NCBI RefSeq assembly: GCF_025950235.1 | Contig: NZ_JAPDDT010000001.1 | Span: forward strand, 186,001-250,000 | Source of the DNA: Luteolibacter arcticus | GTDB lineage: Bacteria > Verrucomicrobiota > Verrucomicrobiia > Verrucomicrobiales > Akkermansiaceae | Length of the DNA: 64,000 nt | Direction of reading: 5' to 3' | In this document: one piece after another, positions 26,364 through 34,417 of the stretch | Layout: the number at the start of each line of letters is the position of its first letter | Position numbering within the stretch: position 1 is the stretch's first letter | Translations under genes and position numbers: made by a program | Notes under the pieces: model-generated | Told to the model about the DNA's origin: nothing | Database searches by the model: none | Seen by the model: only the letters and a program-made list of their open reading frames with translations

Positions 26364-27344
26364 TCACTTCAGGTCCGCTGGCTTCACGCCCTTCTTATAG
26401 CCCTTGAAGCCGAAATTCGATGGCTTGAATTCGCCCACCGGCTTGGCATCGAGCTTCTCCGGGACCGGCAGACTGCAGGCCCAGTAGGTCGAGTTCACCA
26501 CGAAACGAAGCAGGCCCGGCTTTTCGAAATCGGTCGCCGCGCCCATCGTCGAGCAGATCACCTTCTGGGTCTTGCCGCTGTCGAGCTTGCGGTCGCGGAC
26601 CCAAGCCACCGGCATCATCGGTTCGTTCTTCTTGCCGGCCACTGGCTCGTCTTCGGGCTTCATGCCGGTCAGCACGGAGCCGCGCAGCAGGACTGTCGCG
26701 TCGTCGGGCAGCTTGGTGACGCCATAGACGTCGGTCGGGCCCCACACGTCGGTGACGCCGGTGAGCAGGGGATGCGTCTTGTTCGCCTCCTCGATCATGC
26801 CGCGGGTGCTTTCCTTGCCGTGGTTGCCGTGGTGGTTGATCCACGTTTCGCCCAGGATCTTCTTCCCGAAGCCGCCGTTGGAGTTGAACGACCACGAGGC
26901 ATACGGGCTGTCCTTCTTGCGGGTGTAGTTGAAGGCGTGGGTCGAGGTGCGCAGGCCGAGCAGCGGCTTTCCGGCCTCCACGTAGTCGACAATGTGCTTC
27001 ATCTTGTCATCCGGCAGCTCGCGGAAACGCAGGCCGAGGATCAGGAAGTCGGCCGAGTCGATCGACTCGATGCCGGGGATATTGGTCTGCTCGTCTGGAT
27101 TGATTTCGCCGGTTTTCAGGTCGACCGGGAAGAGCACCGTGCACTTGAAGCCGTGCTTCTCGGCCAGCAGCTTGCCGAGCATCGGGAAGGACTCCTCGGA
27201 GCGGTATTCCTCGTCGCCGCTGACCAGCACCACATGCTTGCCCTTGCCCGGGCCGGATTTGCCTTCGAAAACAATCCAAGAATCGTCAGCCAGGGCGGAA
27301 GAGGCGAGAGCGAGGGGGAGGCAGAGGTGAAGGATGGGCTTCAT
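26364..27344 (-). CDS. Secreted ThuA-like (glutamine amidotransferase-fold) protein
   Basis: A protein of 326 residues with a signal peptide from the ATG at 27342-27344. ThuA-like features are 'GKHVVLVSGDEEYRSEESFP' at the start of the fold, 'IDSADFLILGLRFRELPDD' and 'YVEAGKPLLGLRTSTHAF'. ThuA domains are linked to trehalose/sugar use in rhizobia; the secreted versions of this phylum are uncharacterised. The longer frame to 27389 has no signal-like start. It follows the cytochrome protein upstream on the same strand by 73 bp and could share its transcript. Confidence 0.8.
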   Translation of the reverse strand: MKPILHLCLPLALASSALADDSWIVFEGKSGPGKGKHVVLVSGDEEYRSEESFPMLGKLLAEKHGFKCTVLFPVDLKTGEINPDEQTNIPGIESIDSADFLILGLRFRELPDDKMKHIVDYVEAGKPLLGLRTSTHAFNYTRKKDSPYASWSFNSNGGFGKKILGETWINHHGNHGKESTRGMIEEANKTHPLLTGVTDVWGPTDVYGVTKLPDDATVLLRGSVLTGMKPEDEPVAGKKNEPMMPVAWVRDRKLDSGKTQKVICSTMGAATDFEKPGLLRFVVNSTYWACSLPVPEKLDAKPVGEFKPSNFGFKGYKKGVKPADLK

Positions 27345-27468
27345 AGTTGGGTTACCGGCGAACCAAGCCGCTTCTTGCGAGCGCGGCAAGAATCATCCCA
27401 TGAAAATCCCTTGCTACTCTGGAAACGTGTTTGGTTTGGGTGGAGTGGAATATCCATCTGTGGGGCCG

Positions 27469-27550
27469 AATCACCAATCTTCAATCTTCCAATCACCAAT
27501 CGGAGTGCCTGAAGAGATAGGACCGCTGACGCCTGCTGCGGAATTCCTCG
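27469..27550 (-). repeat. Solo end of the ATCACCA inverted-repeat element family
   Basis: The ATCACCA/ATCTTC/ATCTTCC end (27469-27501) is followed by CGGAGTGCCTGAAGAGATAG, GACCGCTGACGCCTG and GCGGAATTCCTC, matching the 3' side of the gene-carrying copy at 8129-8649. I find no inverted partner within the 227-bp gap. It is a truncated copy or single end. Confidence 0.6.
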
Positions 27551-27570
27551 GAGACGCGGTGTTTGCCTTC

Positions 27571-28488
27571 TCACTCCCATCTCACCTTTGCCCACACGGG
27601 AAAGTGATCGGAGGGCTGCTCCTCGCGGGAGCGCTCGACCTTGATGTCGGACGCTTCCACGGTGGCGCCGCGGCTGACGAGGATGTGATCGACCTTCGCC
27701 CAGCCATCGCGATGGCCTTGCCAGAAGTGCAGTGTGCGGCGGTTTTTCACGCCGGCGTGGAGGAGTTGGTAGGTATCGATCAGGGGCGTGCCCCATGCCG
27801 CCAGTTTCTTGCCGGCCAGGGTCACGGCTTTGCCTACAAAGTAGTCGACCGCCGGATTGCCCTCGGTCGCGTTGAAGTCGCCTAACAGAATCAGAGGCTC
27901 GTCCGCATGGGGCCGGCCTTCGATGCGTCGGGCCAGCAGGGGCGCGGCCTTTTCGCGCGAGTACTGGTTGCGGTGGTCCCAGTGGGTATTGAAGACGCAA
28001 AACCCGCGTCCGCTGCTGCGGTCGACGAGTCGCACCCAGGTGACCGTGCGCGGATAGGTGTTGCCCCAGTTCATCGAGCCGGGCTTCTCCGGCTCGTCGG
28101 AAAGCCAGAAGGTGCCGCCGTCGGTTTTCTCGAAGCGGTCGCTCCGGAAAAAGATCGCCGCGTATTCGCCACCGCGTTTGCCATCATCGCGGCCCACGCC
28201 GTGGAAGTCGTAGTCGGGCAGGGAGGCCCGCAGGTCGGCGGCCTGGCCGTGCAGGCACTCCTGCACGCCGAAGACGTCCGGGTTCATGGAGCGGATGGAT
28301 TTGACCAATCGCCCGATGCGGTTCCTCCATGCCCGCCAGTCGCTTTCGCTCGGGTTCTCGTAGCGGATGTTGAAGGTGGCCAAGGTCAGCGAAAGCGAGC
28401 CGTCCTCCGTGACCGCCCGGGCTCGTGGAGCCTCGCGATCGCAGGTGGAGAGCGTGGCAAGCAGGCCGCTGAGAAGGATCCACTTCAT
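27571..28488 (-). CDS. Endonuclease/exonuclease/phosphatase family lipoprotein
   Basis: A protein of 305 residues with a lipobox-like N-terminus (LSTC, Cys at about 16). The EEP fold shows 'LATFNIRYENPSESDWRAWR', 'PDVFGVQECL' (metal-binding Glu), 'FCVFNTHWDHRNQYSREKAA', 'LILLGDFNATEGNPAVDYF' and the terminal 'PSDHFPVWAKV'. All catalytic motifs are present. The substrate could be a nucleic acid, phosphoinositide or other phosphodiester; such secreted proteins are often annotated only at family level. The start overlaps the stop of the upstream isomerase gene by 4 bp (ATGA), so the two are translationally coupled. Confidence 0.87.
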   Translation of the reverse strand: MKWILLSGLLATLSTCDREAPRARAVTEDGSLSLTLATFNIRYENPSESDWRAWRNRIGRLVKSIRSMNPDVFGVQECLHGQAADLRASLPDYDFHGVGRDDGKRGGEYAAIFFRSDRFEKTDGGTFWLSDEPEKPGSMNWGNTYPRTVTWVRLVDRSSGRGFCVFNTHWDHRNQYSREKAAPLLARRIEGRPHADEPLILLGDFNATEGNPAVDYFVGKAVTLAGKKLAAWGTPLIDTYQLLHAGVKNRRTLHFWQGHRDGWAKVDHILVSRGATVEASDIKVERSREEQPSDHFPVWAKVRWE

Positions 28489-29543
28489 TCGGTGAACAGG
28501 TCGTCGAGCACCTCGATGGAGCCTCTTCCTGCTTCGCGCAAGGCCTTCCGCAGGTCTCGCATGGCGTCGCGCCGCTTGACTGCTGCCAATGCGGCGATCA
28601 CCTCGACCTTTGCTTCGTCGAAATTCCGTGGCTCCGCTGGCTTGCGGCCGGTGACCTCCACCAGATGCCAGCCGAGCTTGGTGCGGACCAGCGAGGGGCG
28701 ATTCAGCGGCAGCGAAAAGACGGGAGCGGCGAAATCGGCCGGCAACCGGTCAAGGGTCATCCAGCCGAGCTTGCCGCCGTCGCCCTTGCTGCGCGGGTCG
28801 TCGCTGAGTTCGGCGGCGATCGCGGCGAAATCCTTCTGCTTCGCGGTCCATTCTCCCAGTGCCTTCTCCAACAACGCCCGGGCCTCCGCGGAATCGCGCT
28901 GGAGGGTGGAAACAAACACGTGCTGCGCCTCGATCCGCTCGGGCCGGGCGAGTTCCGCGGCATGGGCATCGAACCAAGTCCGCGCTTCCTGGTCGCTCAC
29001 GGTGACGCCGGGGGCGATCCGGCTTTCGATGAAGCGCTGCTGTTGGAGCCGCGCGCCGAGTCGCAGGCGCAGTTCTTTCTCCGAGTCGATGCCCTCGGCA
29101 GCGAGGTGGGCCCGCATTTCATCCGGGCTCTCGAAGCGGGCGGCGAGTCGTTTCAGCGCGTCATCGACCTCCTCATTGGCCACCGGCAGCGCGGCGGCCT
29201 GATCCTGGGTGGCGAAGCGCAGCAATTCGTGGTCGATCAGTTCGTCGAGCGCCACTTTGCGCTCGGCCTGCTGTTCCGCGGGTGCCAGCGACTCCATCGT
29301 CATCCCGCGCAGCCACAGCCGCTCCTTGGCAGTGCGGTCGACCTGGGAGGAGAGGATGGAGCGGTTCGCCACGCGGGCGACCACGCCCTCGGCCTTGGCC
29401 TTCGCGATCGATTGCGGGCTATCTGGCAAGCCGCGCCGCATCCACTGGCGCAAGGGCCCCGTGAAAACGAAAAGATCTCCGGCGAGGTAAAGCAGGACGA
29501 CCGTTTGGAAGCCGAGGAGGAGAGAGCGTTTCGTCAGGGGCAC
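28485..29543 (-). CDS. Membrane-anchored parvulin-type peptidyl-prolyl isomerase
   Basis: A protein of 352 residues with an N-terminal membrane segment (about 9-28), a helical SurA-like region (about 70-210) and a parvulin domain (about 215-320). The parvulin part shows 'IEAQHVFVSTLQRDSAEARA', 'LSDDPRSKGDGGKLGWMTLD' and 'RTKLGWHLVEVTGRKPAEPR'. It should assist folding of exported proteins in the periplasm. The start is GTG at 29541-29543. It overlaps the downstream endonuclease-like gene by 4 bp. Confidence 0.87.
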   Translation of the reverse strand: MPLTKRSLLLGFQTVVLLYLAGDLFVFTGPLRQWMRRGLPDSPQSIAKAKAEGVVARVANRSILSSQVDRTAKERLWLRGMTMESLAPAEQQAERKVALDELIDHELLRFATQDQAAALPVANEEVDDALKRLAARFESPDEMRAHLAAEGIDSEKELRLRLGARLQQQRFIESRIAPGVTVSDQEARTWFDAHAAELARPERIEAQHVFVSTLQRDSAEARALLEKALGEWTAKQKDFAAIAAELSDDPRSKGDGGKLGWMTLDRLPADFAAPVFSLPLNRPSLVRTKLGWHLVEVTGRKPAEPRNFDEAKVEVIAALAAVKRRDAMRDLRKALREAGRGSIEVLDDLFTE

Positions 29544-29588
29544 GCGGGAAAAAGTTCCGCACCGTTACGCGATCGGCGCACGGTTCCT

Positions 29589-30779
29589 TCAGCGGATTTC
29601 CACCGTCGCGCCCGGCCGGATCAGGGTCGGGATGCGGATGGCATCCCAATTTGCCAGGCGGATGCAACCGGCGCTGCGGGCGCGGCCAATCGTTTCAGGA
29701 TCGGCGGTGCCGTGCAGGCCGATGCCTGGCTTGCTGAGACCGTTCCAGATGATGCCCACCGGGCTATTCGGGCCGGGCTGGATGTTGAGAGCGTTGTTGG
29801 ACCGCTTGCCGGTATCGAGCAGCGACTGGTCGTAGCGCCACACCGGTAGCTCGACGCTGTTGTTGAGCTTCCAGACGCCCTTGTGGATGAACTGGGGCTT
29901 GCCGGGGGTGATCGGGAACGACGCGACCAGGGCGCGGTTCGCCACCGGAGAGGTCTTCGGCTTCACCAGCACCGGCTGGTTGGAAACGGTTTCCTCTTCC
30001 TCGATCACCAGCGCGGCGGGGGCGGCTTCGAAGATGCGGACCTGGTTTTTCACCGTATCGACCACCGCGTGGCGCTCCGACATCGCGGTCTCCGCTTCGT
30101 AGCGCTTGCCGTCCAGGGCTTCGATCACGAAGGGCTTCACGTTCGGGACGATCAGCGTCTCGCCGGGCTTCACGCCCCAGGTGTTCTTGGAGCCATTGAG
30201 CTCGAGGATAAATTCGACGTCGGTGTGGAAGCGCTCCGACATGAACTCCGCGATGCTGCGATAGCTCATGCGCTTGGCATTCGCCTGCGCGGCGCGGTTG
30301 TGGGACAGGCCGCTGTTCACCCACTTGGTGGCGATCTCCGGCACCACTGCCATCGCGAAAGCACTCGGCACCGCCTTGCGGGCGGCGGCCATGACCGGCC
30401 CAATGTCGTCGGCCTCGTGGCCATGGACTTCATTCCACGAGGCCACTGCCTGAATGGTGAAGCGGCCCGGCTTCCCGTCGACCACGCCCGGACCGAAGTT
30501 CGATTGATCGAGGAAGATCTGGAGCCGGATCGCGTCCTCGCCGGTGGGCAGGTTGGCGACCTCCGGGGCGTCGGACTTCGTGCTCGGCTTGTGCTCGGGC
30601 ATCTTCACCACACCGGGCGCGAGGGGAGTACATTGGACTACCGGGGCAGGGGCGGGCGGAGCCGCAACCTTCTCTTCGGGAGTGATTTCTGATGGATCCA
30701 CTGGCAAGGCGCGCAGGGGATCGGCATCGGAGGAGCAGGCGGTGGCAAGAATGGCGGCGGCGACGGATTTCCGGAACAT
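29589..30779 (-). CDS. L,D-transpeptidase (YkuD) lipoprotein
   Basis: A protein of 396 residues, starting at MFRKSVAAAILATAC with a lipobox cysteine at 15. A peptidoglycan-binding-like segment lies near 80-130 ('IRLQIFLDQSNFGPGVVDGK'), and a LysM-like segment near 200-225 ('WGVKPGETLIVPNVKPF'). The YkuD domain is C-terminal: 'GIGLHGTADPETIGRARSAG' followed by 'CIRLANWDA' gives the catalytic H and the SxGC-type cysteine. It should cross-link peptidoglycan or attach proteins to it. It lies 45 bp upstream of the isomerase gene on the same strand. The ATG at 30806 is an alternative start but does not give a lipoprotein signal. Confidence 0.9.
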   Translation of the reverse strand: MFRKSVAAAILATACSSDADPLRALPVDPSEITPEEKVAAPPAPAPVVQCTPLAPGVVKMPEHKPSTKSDAPEVANLPTGEDAIRLQIFLDQSNFGPGVVDGKPGRFTIQAVASWNEVHGHEADDIGPVMAAARKAVPSAFAMAVVPEIATKWVNSGLSHNRAAQANAKRMSYRSIAEFMSERFHTDVEFILELNGSKNTWGVKPGETLIVPNVKPFVIEALDGKRYEAETAMSERHAVVDTVKNQVRIFEAAPAALVIEEEETVSNQPVLVKPKTSPVANRALVASFPITPGKPQFIHKGVWKLNNSVELPVWRYDQSLLDTGKRSNNALNIQPGPNSPVGIIWNGLSKPGIGLHGTADPETIGRARSAGCIRLANWDAIRIPTLIRPGATVEIR

Positions 30780-30875
30780 CTTCGGCAAGTTTGAAGGTCG
30801 GGACACAGGGACTATTTCAGATTTTCCCGCGATGTCACGCGGCGAAGCCTAACGGTTGTGGAGGGGATCGAAGAA

Positions 30876-31022
30876 TTGGCACCGCCAGGACGCCAAGTGC
30901 GCCAAGTAGAGGGCCAAATCCGCGGTCCGGCACGCCACGATCTGTCCCGAAGGTCCTCGGAAACTGGAGCCCTGGCTTCTACTTTGTCTTGCTTGGCGCA
31001 CTTGGCGTCTTGGCGGTGCCAA
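30876..31022. mobile_element. 147-bp terminal-inverted-repeat element (MITE-like)
   Basis: The left end (30876-30906) and right end (30992-31022) are 31-bp inverted copies differing at one position; each starts TTGGCACCGCCA and contains GACGCCAAG and GCGCCAAG units. The 85-bp interior has no gene. The ends are built of short near-repeats, a design like that of the ATCACCA family but of different sequence. It lies between the L,D-transpeptidase gene and tRNA-Gln. Confidence 0.75.
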
Positions 31023-31121
31023 GACGTCGCCGTCCGTGAATCCAAGGGTCGCGAAATGTGGTTAAATTCCGCATTGCCAAACGAAAAGGGTCCGCCTAGC
31101 TTGCGCGCCCCGACGCCGAAG

Positions 31122-31192
31122 AGCCCCTTGGTGTAATGGTAACACTACGGATTTTGATTCCGTCTTTCCAGGTTCGAGTCCTGGGGGGGCTG
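31122..31192 (+). tRNA. tRNA-Gln (anticodon UUG)
   Basis: A 71-nt cloverleaf. The acceptor AGCCCCT pairs with GGGGGCT, the anticodon stem ACGGA/TCCGT encloses loop TTTTGAT with TTG, and the T arm is CCAGG-TTCGAGT-CCTGG. CCA is not encoded. It reads CAA codons. Confidence 0.95.
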
Positions 31193-31348
31193 CTCTTCGG
31201 AGCAAGGCTTTTAGTGTAGCCAACAGATTCTGAGTCGAGGAGCTAAAGCGATCGGTTGAGCTGGTGTTCAGGTGGTAACCCTTTGGTTTTCCCACTTTCC
31301 TGTTGCCAAGGTTTGCTGTTTACTTAGCTTCGCCGCGCTCCATGCAAG

Positions 31349-31419
31349 AGCCCCTTGGTGTAATGGTAACACTGCGGATTCTGATTCCGCCTTTCCAGGT
31401 TCGAGTCCTGGGGGGGCTG
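31349..31419 (+). tRNA. tRNA-Gln (anticodon CUG)
   Basis: Nearly identical to the tRNA 156 bp upstream. The anticodon stem GCGGA/TCCGC encloses loop TTCTGAT with CTG, so it reads CAG. Acceptor and T arms are the same. The pair looks like a local duplication that diverged in the anticodon arm. Confidence 0.95.
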
Positions 31420-31595
31420 CTCTTCCGACCCGGACGGGAACCAATTGAAATGGGGCAGGGACCGTGCCGAGCTTGCTAAGCCCGCCTACGCGCCGTTCTG
31501 GCGCATCGGGGAAGCTGAGGGAGGATACCGCCTTTGGGAGGCGGGAAAATCCGGACTGGATGCAGGTGGAAATCACGCGGCAACATCCTGCTCCA

Positions 31596-31793
31596 ATGGA
31601 AACGAAGAAACCGATTCGCACGGCGCTGTGTGGAATGGGCATCACCTTGGCGACCATTGTGGCCACATTTTTCGCCGCGTCGCACGTGGAAGGTGGCGTG
31701 TCGCCCGTCATACCGTTTCTTTCCATCGGCTTGCTTTGGGTGTTTCTGTTTCGGCGAGACCTCTCCTCTAACAATGGGAGCGGCATTGACTGA
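31596..31793 (+). CDS. Small membrane protein of unknown function
   Basis: A 65-residue protein with two hydrophobic segments, 'CGMGITLATIVATFFAAS' and 'IPFLSIGLLWVFLF', followed by RRDLSS. I do not recognise a family. It precedes the tandem paralogue array by 18 bp and may share its transcript, but it lacks the KSFWLG motif of the array. The start is the ATG at 31596; the frame is open further upstream without membrane character. Confidence 0.5.
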   Translation: METKKPIRTALCGMGITLATIVATFFAASHVEGGVSPVIPFLSIGLLWVFLFRRDLSSNNGSGID

Positions 31794-31811
31794 GAAGCTT
31801 GTTGGCCCTCC

Positions 31812-32213
31812 ATGACTCGCCGCCTCATCCGCTGGAAATCATTTTGGTTTGGAATCCTTGTTCTGGGGTTCCTTGGGTGGGCTTGGGCACGTTCCATCGG
31901 CCTCAGCGACTCCATTTCTTGGGGTCATTCGCGAGGGCAATGCATCATGTTGCAACACCAGCTTGGGAGGGTGTTTCTCTTCGGGGGGTACAATCCCTAT
32001 GCGCCATCGGGCTTCTTTTTTTTCTCGGCGGAGTTTCTTCGTGAAGAGGGAAGGTCAGTCGCAAGACCGGTTGAGTTAGACATTCATCCTAACAGTTGGA
32101 CCTTCGGCATTGAGTATTGGCTTCTCGTGCTTCTCTTCTTCATACCTTGGGCCGCTTTCCTCGCGTGGCGATGGAACAAGCAAAGGAAACTCAGCCCATT
32201 CGCTTTCTCGTGA
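31812..32213 (+). CDS. Tandem small membrane protein, paralogue 1
   Basis: A 133-residue protein. TM1 is 'KSFWFGILVLGFLGWAWARS' (about 9-28), a ~65-residue outer segment follows, TM2 is 'YWLLVLLFFIPWAAFLAW', and the tail is RWNKQRKL. The KSFW.G...LGF.GWAW and LL.LLF..PW motifs recur in the next genes, so this is a local gene family of unknown function. Its stop codon TGA overlaps a GTG start of the next paralogue (GTGA, 32210-32213). Confidence 0.65.
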   Translation: MTRRLIRWKSFWFGILVLGFLGWAWARSIGLSDSISWGHSRGQCIMLQHQLGRVFLFGGYNPYAPSGFFFFSAEFLREEGRSVARPVELDIHPNSWTFGIEYWLLVLLFFIPWAAFLAWRWNKQRKLSPFAFS

Positions 32214-32569
32214 CGCCGCGCCCGCTCATCAAGTGGAAATCCTTTTGGCTGGGGATTCTGGTCCTCGGGTTCTTGGGCGGGGCATGGGTATTCTCCATGC
32301 ATCACTCCGCCGGTGTTGTTTGGAACATGAAGCCGACGAGCAAAACGGACTTTTCGGAATGGCGCGGCATCTACGCGAGCTTTGAAGTCGGCCTTTATAC
32401 AGTCGGTCCAGCATACGACCCATTTGCCGATTCCGGTTTCAGCCATTGGAGCCATTCGAGCAGGGTTTTTGGCGAAGGGGATGCGCTTTTGCCAACCGCC
32501 GTAACAATTGAGAGGGGATACACCAAGATTGCCCTCTGGCTCCTCATCCTCCTTTTCCTTGTCCCATGA
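32210..32569 (+). CDS. Tandem small membrane protein, paralogue 2, truncated by a stop codon
   Basis: A protein of 119 residues from a GTG that overlaps the previous stop by 4 bp; an ATG at 32171 is an alternative. TM1 is 'KSFWLGILVLGFLGGAWVFS' and the C-terminus is 'ALWLLILLFLVP', then TGA at 32567-32569. In the paralogues a Trp (TGG) stands at this point. Reading on in frame gives ALFLAWRWRRQPKL... to a TGA at 32639-32641, which overlaps the next start (ATGA). So the original gene probably ran to 32641 and lost its cytoplasmic tail by a TGG-to-TGA change. Confidence 0.6.
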   Translation: MTPRPLIKWKSFWLGILVLGFLGGAWVFSMHHSAGVVWNMKPTSKTDFSEWRGIYASFEVGLYTVGPAYDPFADSGFSHWSHSSRVFGEGDALLPTAVTIERGYTKIALWLLILLFLVP

Positions 32570-32637
32570 GCCTTGTTCCTCGCTTGGCGCTGGAGGCGGC
32601 AACCGAAGCTAACAGAAACCAACGCATCCGCTTTCTC

Positions 32638-33045
32638 ATGAAAGCTACGCCGCGCCCCCTCTACCGCTGGAAGAGCTTTTGGCTCGGGCTGTGTGTGCTG
32701 GTGTTTTTGGGGTGGGCATGGGTTCGGTCGCTTGAATTTCCACTCCTTCGGACGAGTGGATTGTGGACAAACCTCAGCGGCCACCATTTCACCGGCTACG
32801 TTCACTTCACATTTCGGAATTCCCGCGGTGCTGTGGCGGTGGGCTTCCATGAGTTGGGGGAAGGGGTCTGGGAGCCTCCTGTCTATGGTCAGAATGAGGA
32901 CTTAGTCCGACGTCCCGCTTTCAAGCTGGTGGGTGCCACGGGCGTAGGCATTGCTCACTGGCTTCTCATCCTTCTTTTCCTTGTCCCTTGGTCCGCGTGG
33001 CTCTTCTGGCATTGGAAGCGGGAACAAAGAAAACTAACAGTATGA
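32638..33045 (+). CDS. Tandem small membrane protein, paralogue 3
   Basis: A 135-residue protein. TM1 is 'KSFWLGLCVLVFLGWAWVRS', TM2 is 'HWLLILLFLVPWSAWLFWHW' and the tail is KREQRKLTV. The ATG at 32638 aligns with the other paralogues and overlaps the ancestral stop of paralogue 2; an upstream ATG at 32566 overlaps the present premature stop and may now serve as the re-initiation start. The stop overlaps the next ATG by 4 bp. Function is unknown. Confidence 0.63.
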   Translation: MKATPRPLYRWKSFWLGLCVLVFLGWAWVRSLEFPLLRTSGLWTNLSGHHFTGYVHFTFRNSRGAVAVGFHELGEGVWEPPVYGQNEDLVRRPAFKLVGATGVGIAHWLLILLFLVPWSAWLFWHWKREQRKLTV

Positions 33046-33428
33046 TGCCGCGCCCCGCCAGCCGACGCCCGTCGTTTTGGCTCGGGCTTTTCGTGGCCTG
33101 TTTTCTGGCGTGGGGTTGGTGGGACAGCTACCAAATCGAATTGGGGCTGTCCTTACACGGGAGAGGCCGAATCATTTATTGCGCGCGCCTTGCGGGAGAA
33201 ACTCAGTTCTATTTTGAAACGAACCCGAAAGTGGAGAACATGCGAATGGAGGTATATGGGGGACCCCTTGCAAGCGTGCAGCGACTGATTTCATGGATAA
33301 CAGGTGTACCGTCCATCAATGTGCCCGACTCCCTCGTTTTCTTTTCCTTTGTTGGGCTTTGGGTTGGGTGGCTTGCTTTTCCCGAATGGGCTCGGAAAAA
33401 GCGGAGGGCCGGAAAGACGGAGGCTTGA
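33042..33428 (+). CDS. Tandem small membrane protein, paralogue 4 (divergent)
   Basis: A 128-residue protein starting with an ATG that overlaps the preceding stop (ATGA, 33042-33045). TM1 is 'PSFWLGLFVACFLAWGWWDS' and TM2 is 'LVFFSFVGLWVGWLAF', with the tail EWARKKRRAGKTEA. The first half is clearly related to the other paralogues; the second membrane segment is more diverged. Function is unknown. Confidence 0.6.
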   Translation: MMPRPASRRPSFWLGLFVACFLAWGWWDSYQIELGLSLHGRGRIIYCARLAGETQFYFETNPKVENMRMEVYGGPLASVQRLISWITGVPSINVPDSLVFFSFVGLWVGWLAFPEWARKKRRAGKTEA

Positions 33429-33459
33429 AGCAGAAGGTATCGGGGATAGAACTGAAAAA

Positions 33460-33783
33460 ATGAGCACTCCGCACTTTCCTCGCTTTCTTGTTGAAGAGGC
33501 CGACGTTGGCATCGGGGCCGATGGCTGGGACAACTTCCTCCTCTATGACGACCTCACCGAGTTGGAGGAGTATTTAGAGGCGTTGCGCTACCTCAATGCT
33601 CCCAAGTGCGCGACGGTGGTGAAAGAGCTTCTGGACCTAGTCGAAGCGACGAGGCCAGCCCGCACCAATGAGCTTTTGAACTCCCACAAAGAGCAGTTGG
33701 AAAATCTGTGGGAACGCTGCAACGAAGCATCCAGCGCGGAAAGTCCTCAGGAATTGTCCAAGAAGGCGTTCATGAATCAGTAA
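33460..33783 (+). CDS. Small acidic helical protein, possibly DUF4375/DMP19-like
   Basis: A 107-residue soluble protein starting at MSTPHFPRF. 'DNFLLYDDLTELEEYLEALR' followed by 'YLNAPKCATVVKELLDLVEA' recalls the DUF4375/DMP19 pattern of a helical domain with an 'alreleu-glycine-ala' core, but the protein is short and I am unsure. It lies 31 bp after the membrane-protein array on the same strand and may be expressed with it. Confidence 0.5.
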   Translation: MSTPHFPRFLVEEADVGIGADGWDNFLLYDDLTELEEYLEALRYLNAPKCATVVKELLDLVEATRPARTNELLNSHKEQLENLWERCNEASSAESPQELSKKAFMNQ

Positions 33784-34372
33784 GTCAGCTACCCCGCAGG
33801 AATCGCCTAGCAGCATCCCTAAATCCGCCCAAAACAACCAAGGAAGTGCGTGGATGAGGGTTGCCTTGCGTTGGCCACCGTTCGCCGAGTAAGGAAGAAA
33901 AAGTAAAGAATGTGATTCATAAAGCATTAATTGGCAAAGGTTTAGGGATCTGCTTGAAAAATTCTGACTCTGTTCGTCTTGGTTCGAATTAAGGCAGGAC
34001 TGCGTATCTTCTGCTTTCGGGGGTGGTGAGCAGGCCATCCAATCCGGGGACAAGGCTGGCCCGTTCATTGTCGCTCGCTCGGGAGACATGGGAGAAATTG
34101 ATTGAAAGGAGGGGTGACGATGAGGCGGACTTTTCTTTCCCTGTAGGTGCGCGCAAGTTCAATAAGGATTAGGAATGGATGATCGCATGGATTCAGGATG
34201 CCTGCATCGCGACGACAAGGCGCCTCAGCGGTTGCTCAAGTACGTGGAAGCTTAATCGCGAACTAGATTTTCCCAACCATGTCGGAGTGAAGCTTGGACC
34301 TGTGGTTCCGAGCCGGAAAGATTGGTTCCATAGGTAACCGGCTCTATAGTGGGATTCGCTGAAAAAACAAAG
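33784..34372. other. 589-bp gap without a recognisable gene
   Basis: This stretch is less GC-rich than its surroundings. Open frames across it on either strand have no family resemblance or sensible start. I see no RNA gene or long inverted repeat in it. It may hold a decayed gene. Confidence 0.5.
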
Positions 34373-34379
34373 AAATGAC

Positions 34380-34408
34380 TTGAGGCTAACAAGAAGTTGG
34401 CTTAGTTC
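34380..34408 (+). promoter_or_regulatory. Putative promoter of HTH paralogue 1 (leaderless)
   Basis: TTGAGG (34380-34385) and TAGTTC (34403-34408) are 17 bp apart, giving a sigma-70-like promoter. The ATG lies 9 bp after the -10 box, so the transcript would have a leader of only 2-3 nt. The 24 bp from AAATGACTTGAGG through CTAACAAGAAG are identical upstream of the second paralogue. Confidence 0.5.
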
Positions 34409-34417
34409 CCGCCTGTC

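Noticed and set aside
31122..31419. tRNA-Gln pair as attachment sites of an integrated element
   Set aside because: The two tRNAs differ in the anticodon arm, only 156 bp lie between them, and no integrase is present.
33637..34089. 150-codon minus-strand frame near the DMP19-like gene
   Set aside because: Largely antisense to the small acidic protein gene, and the remainder shows no protein-like pattern.
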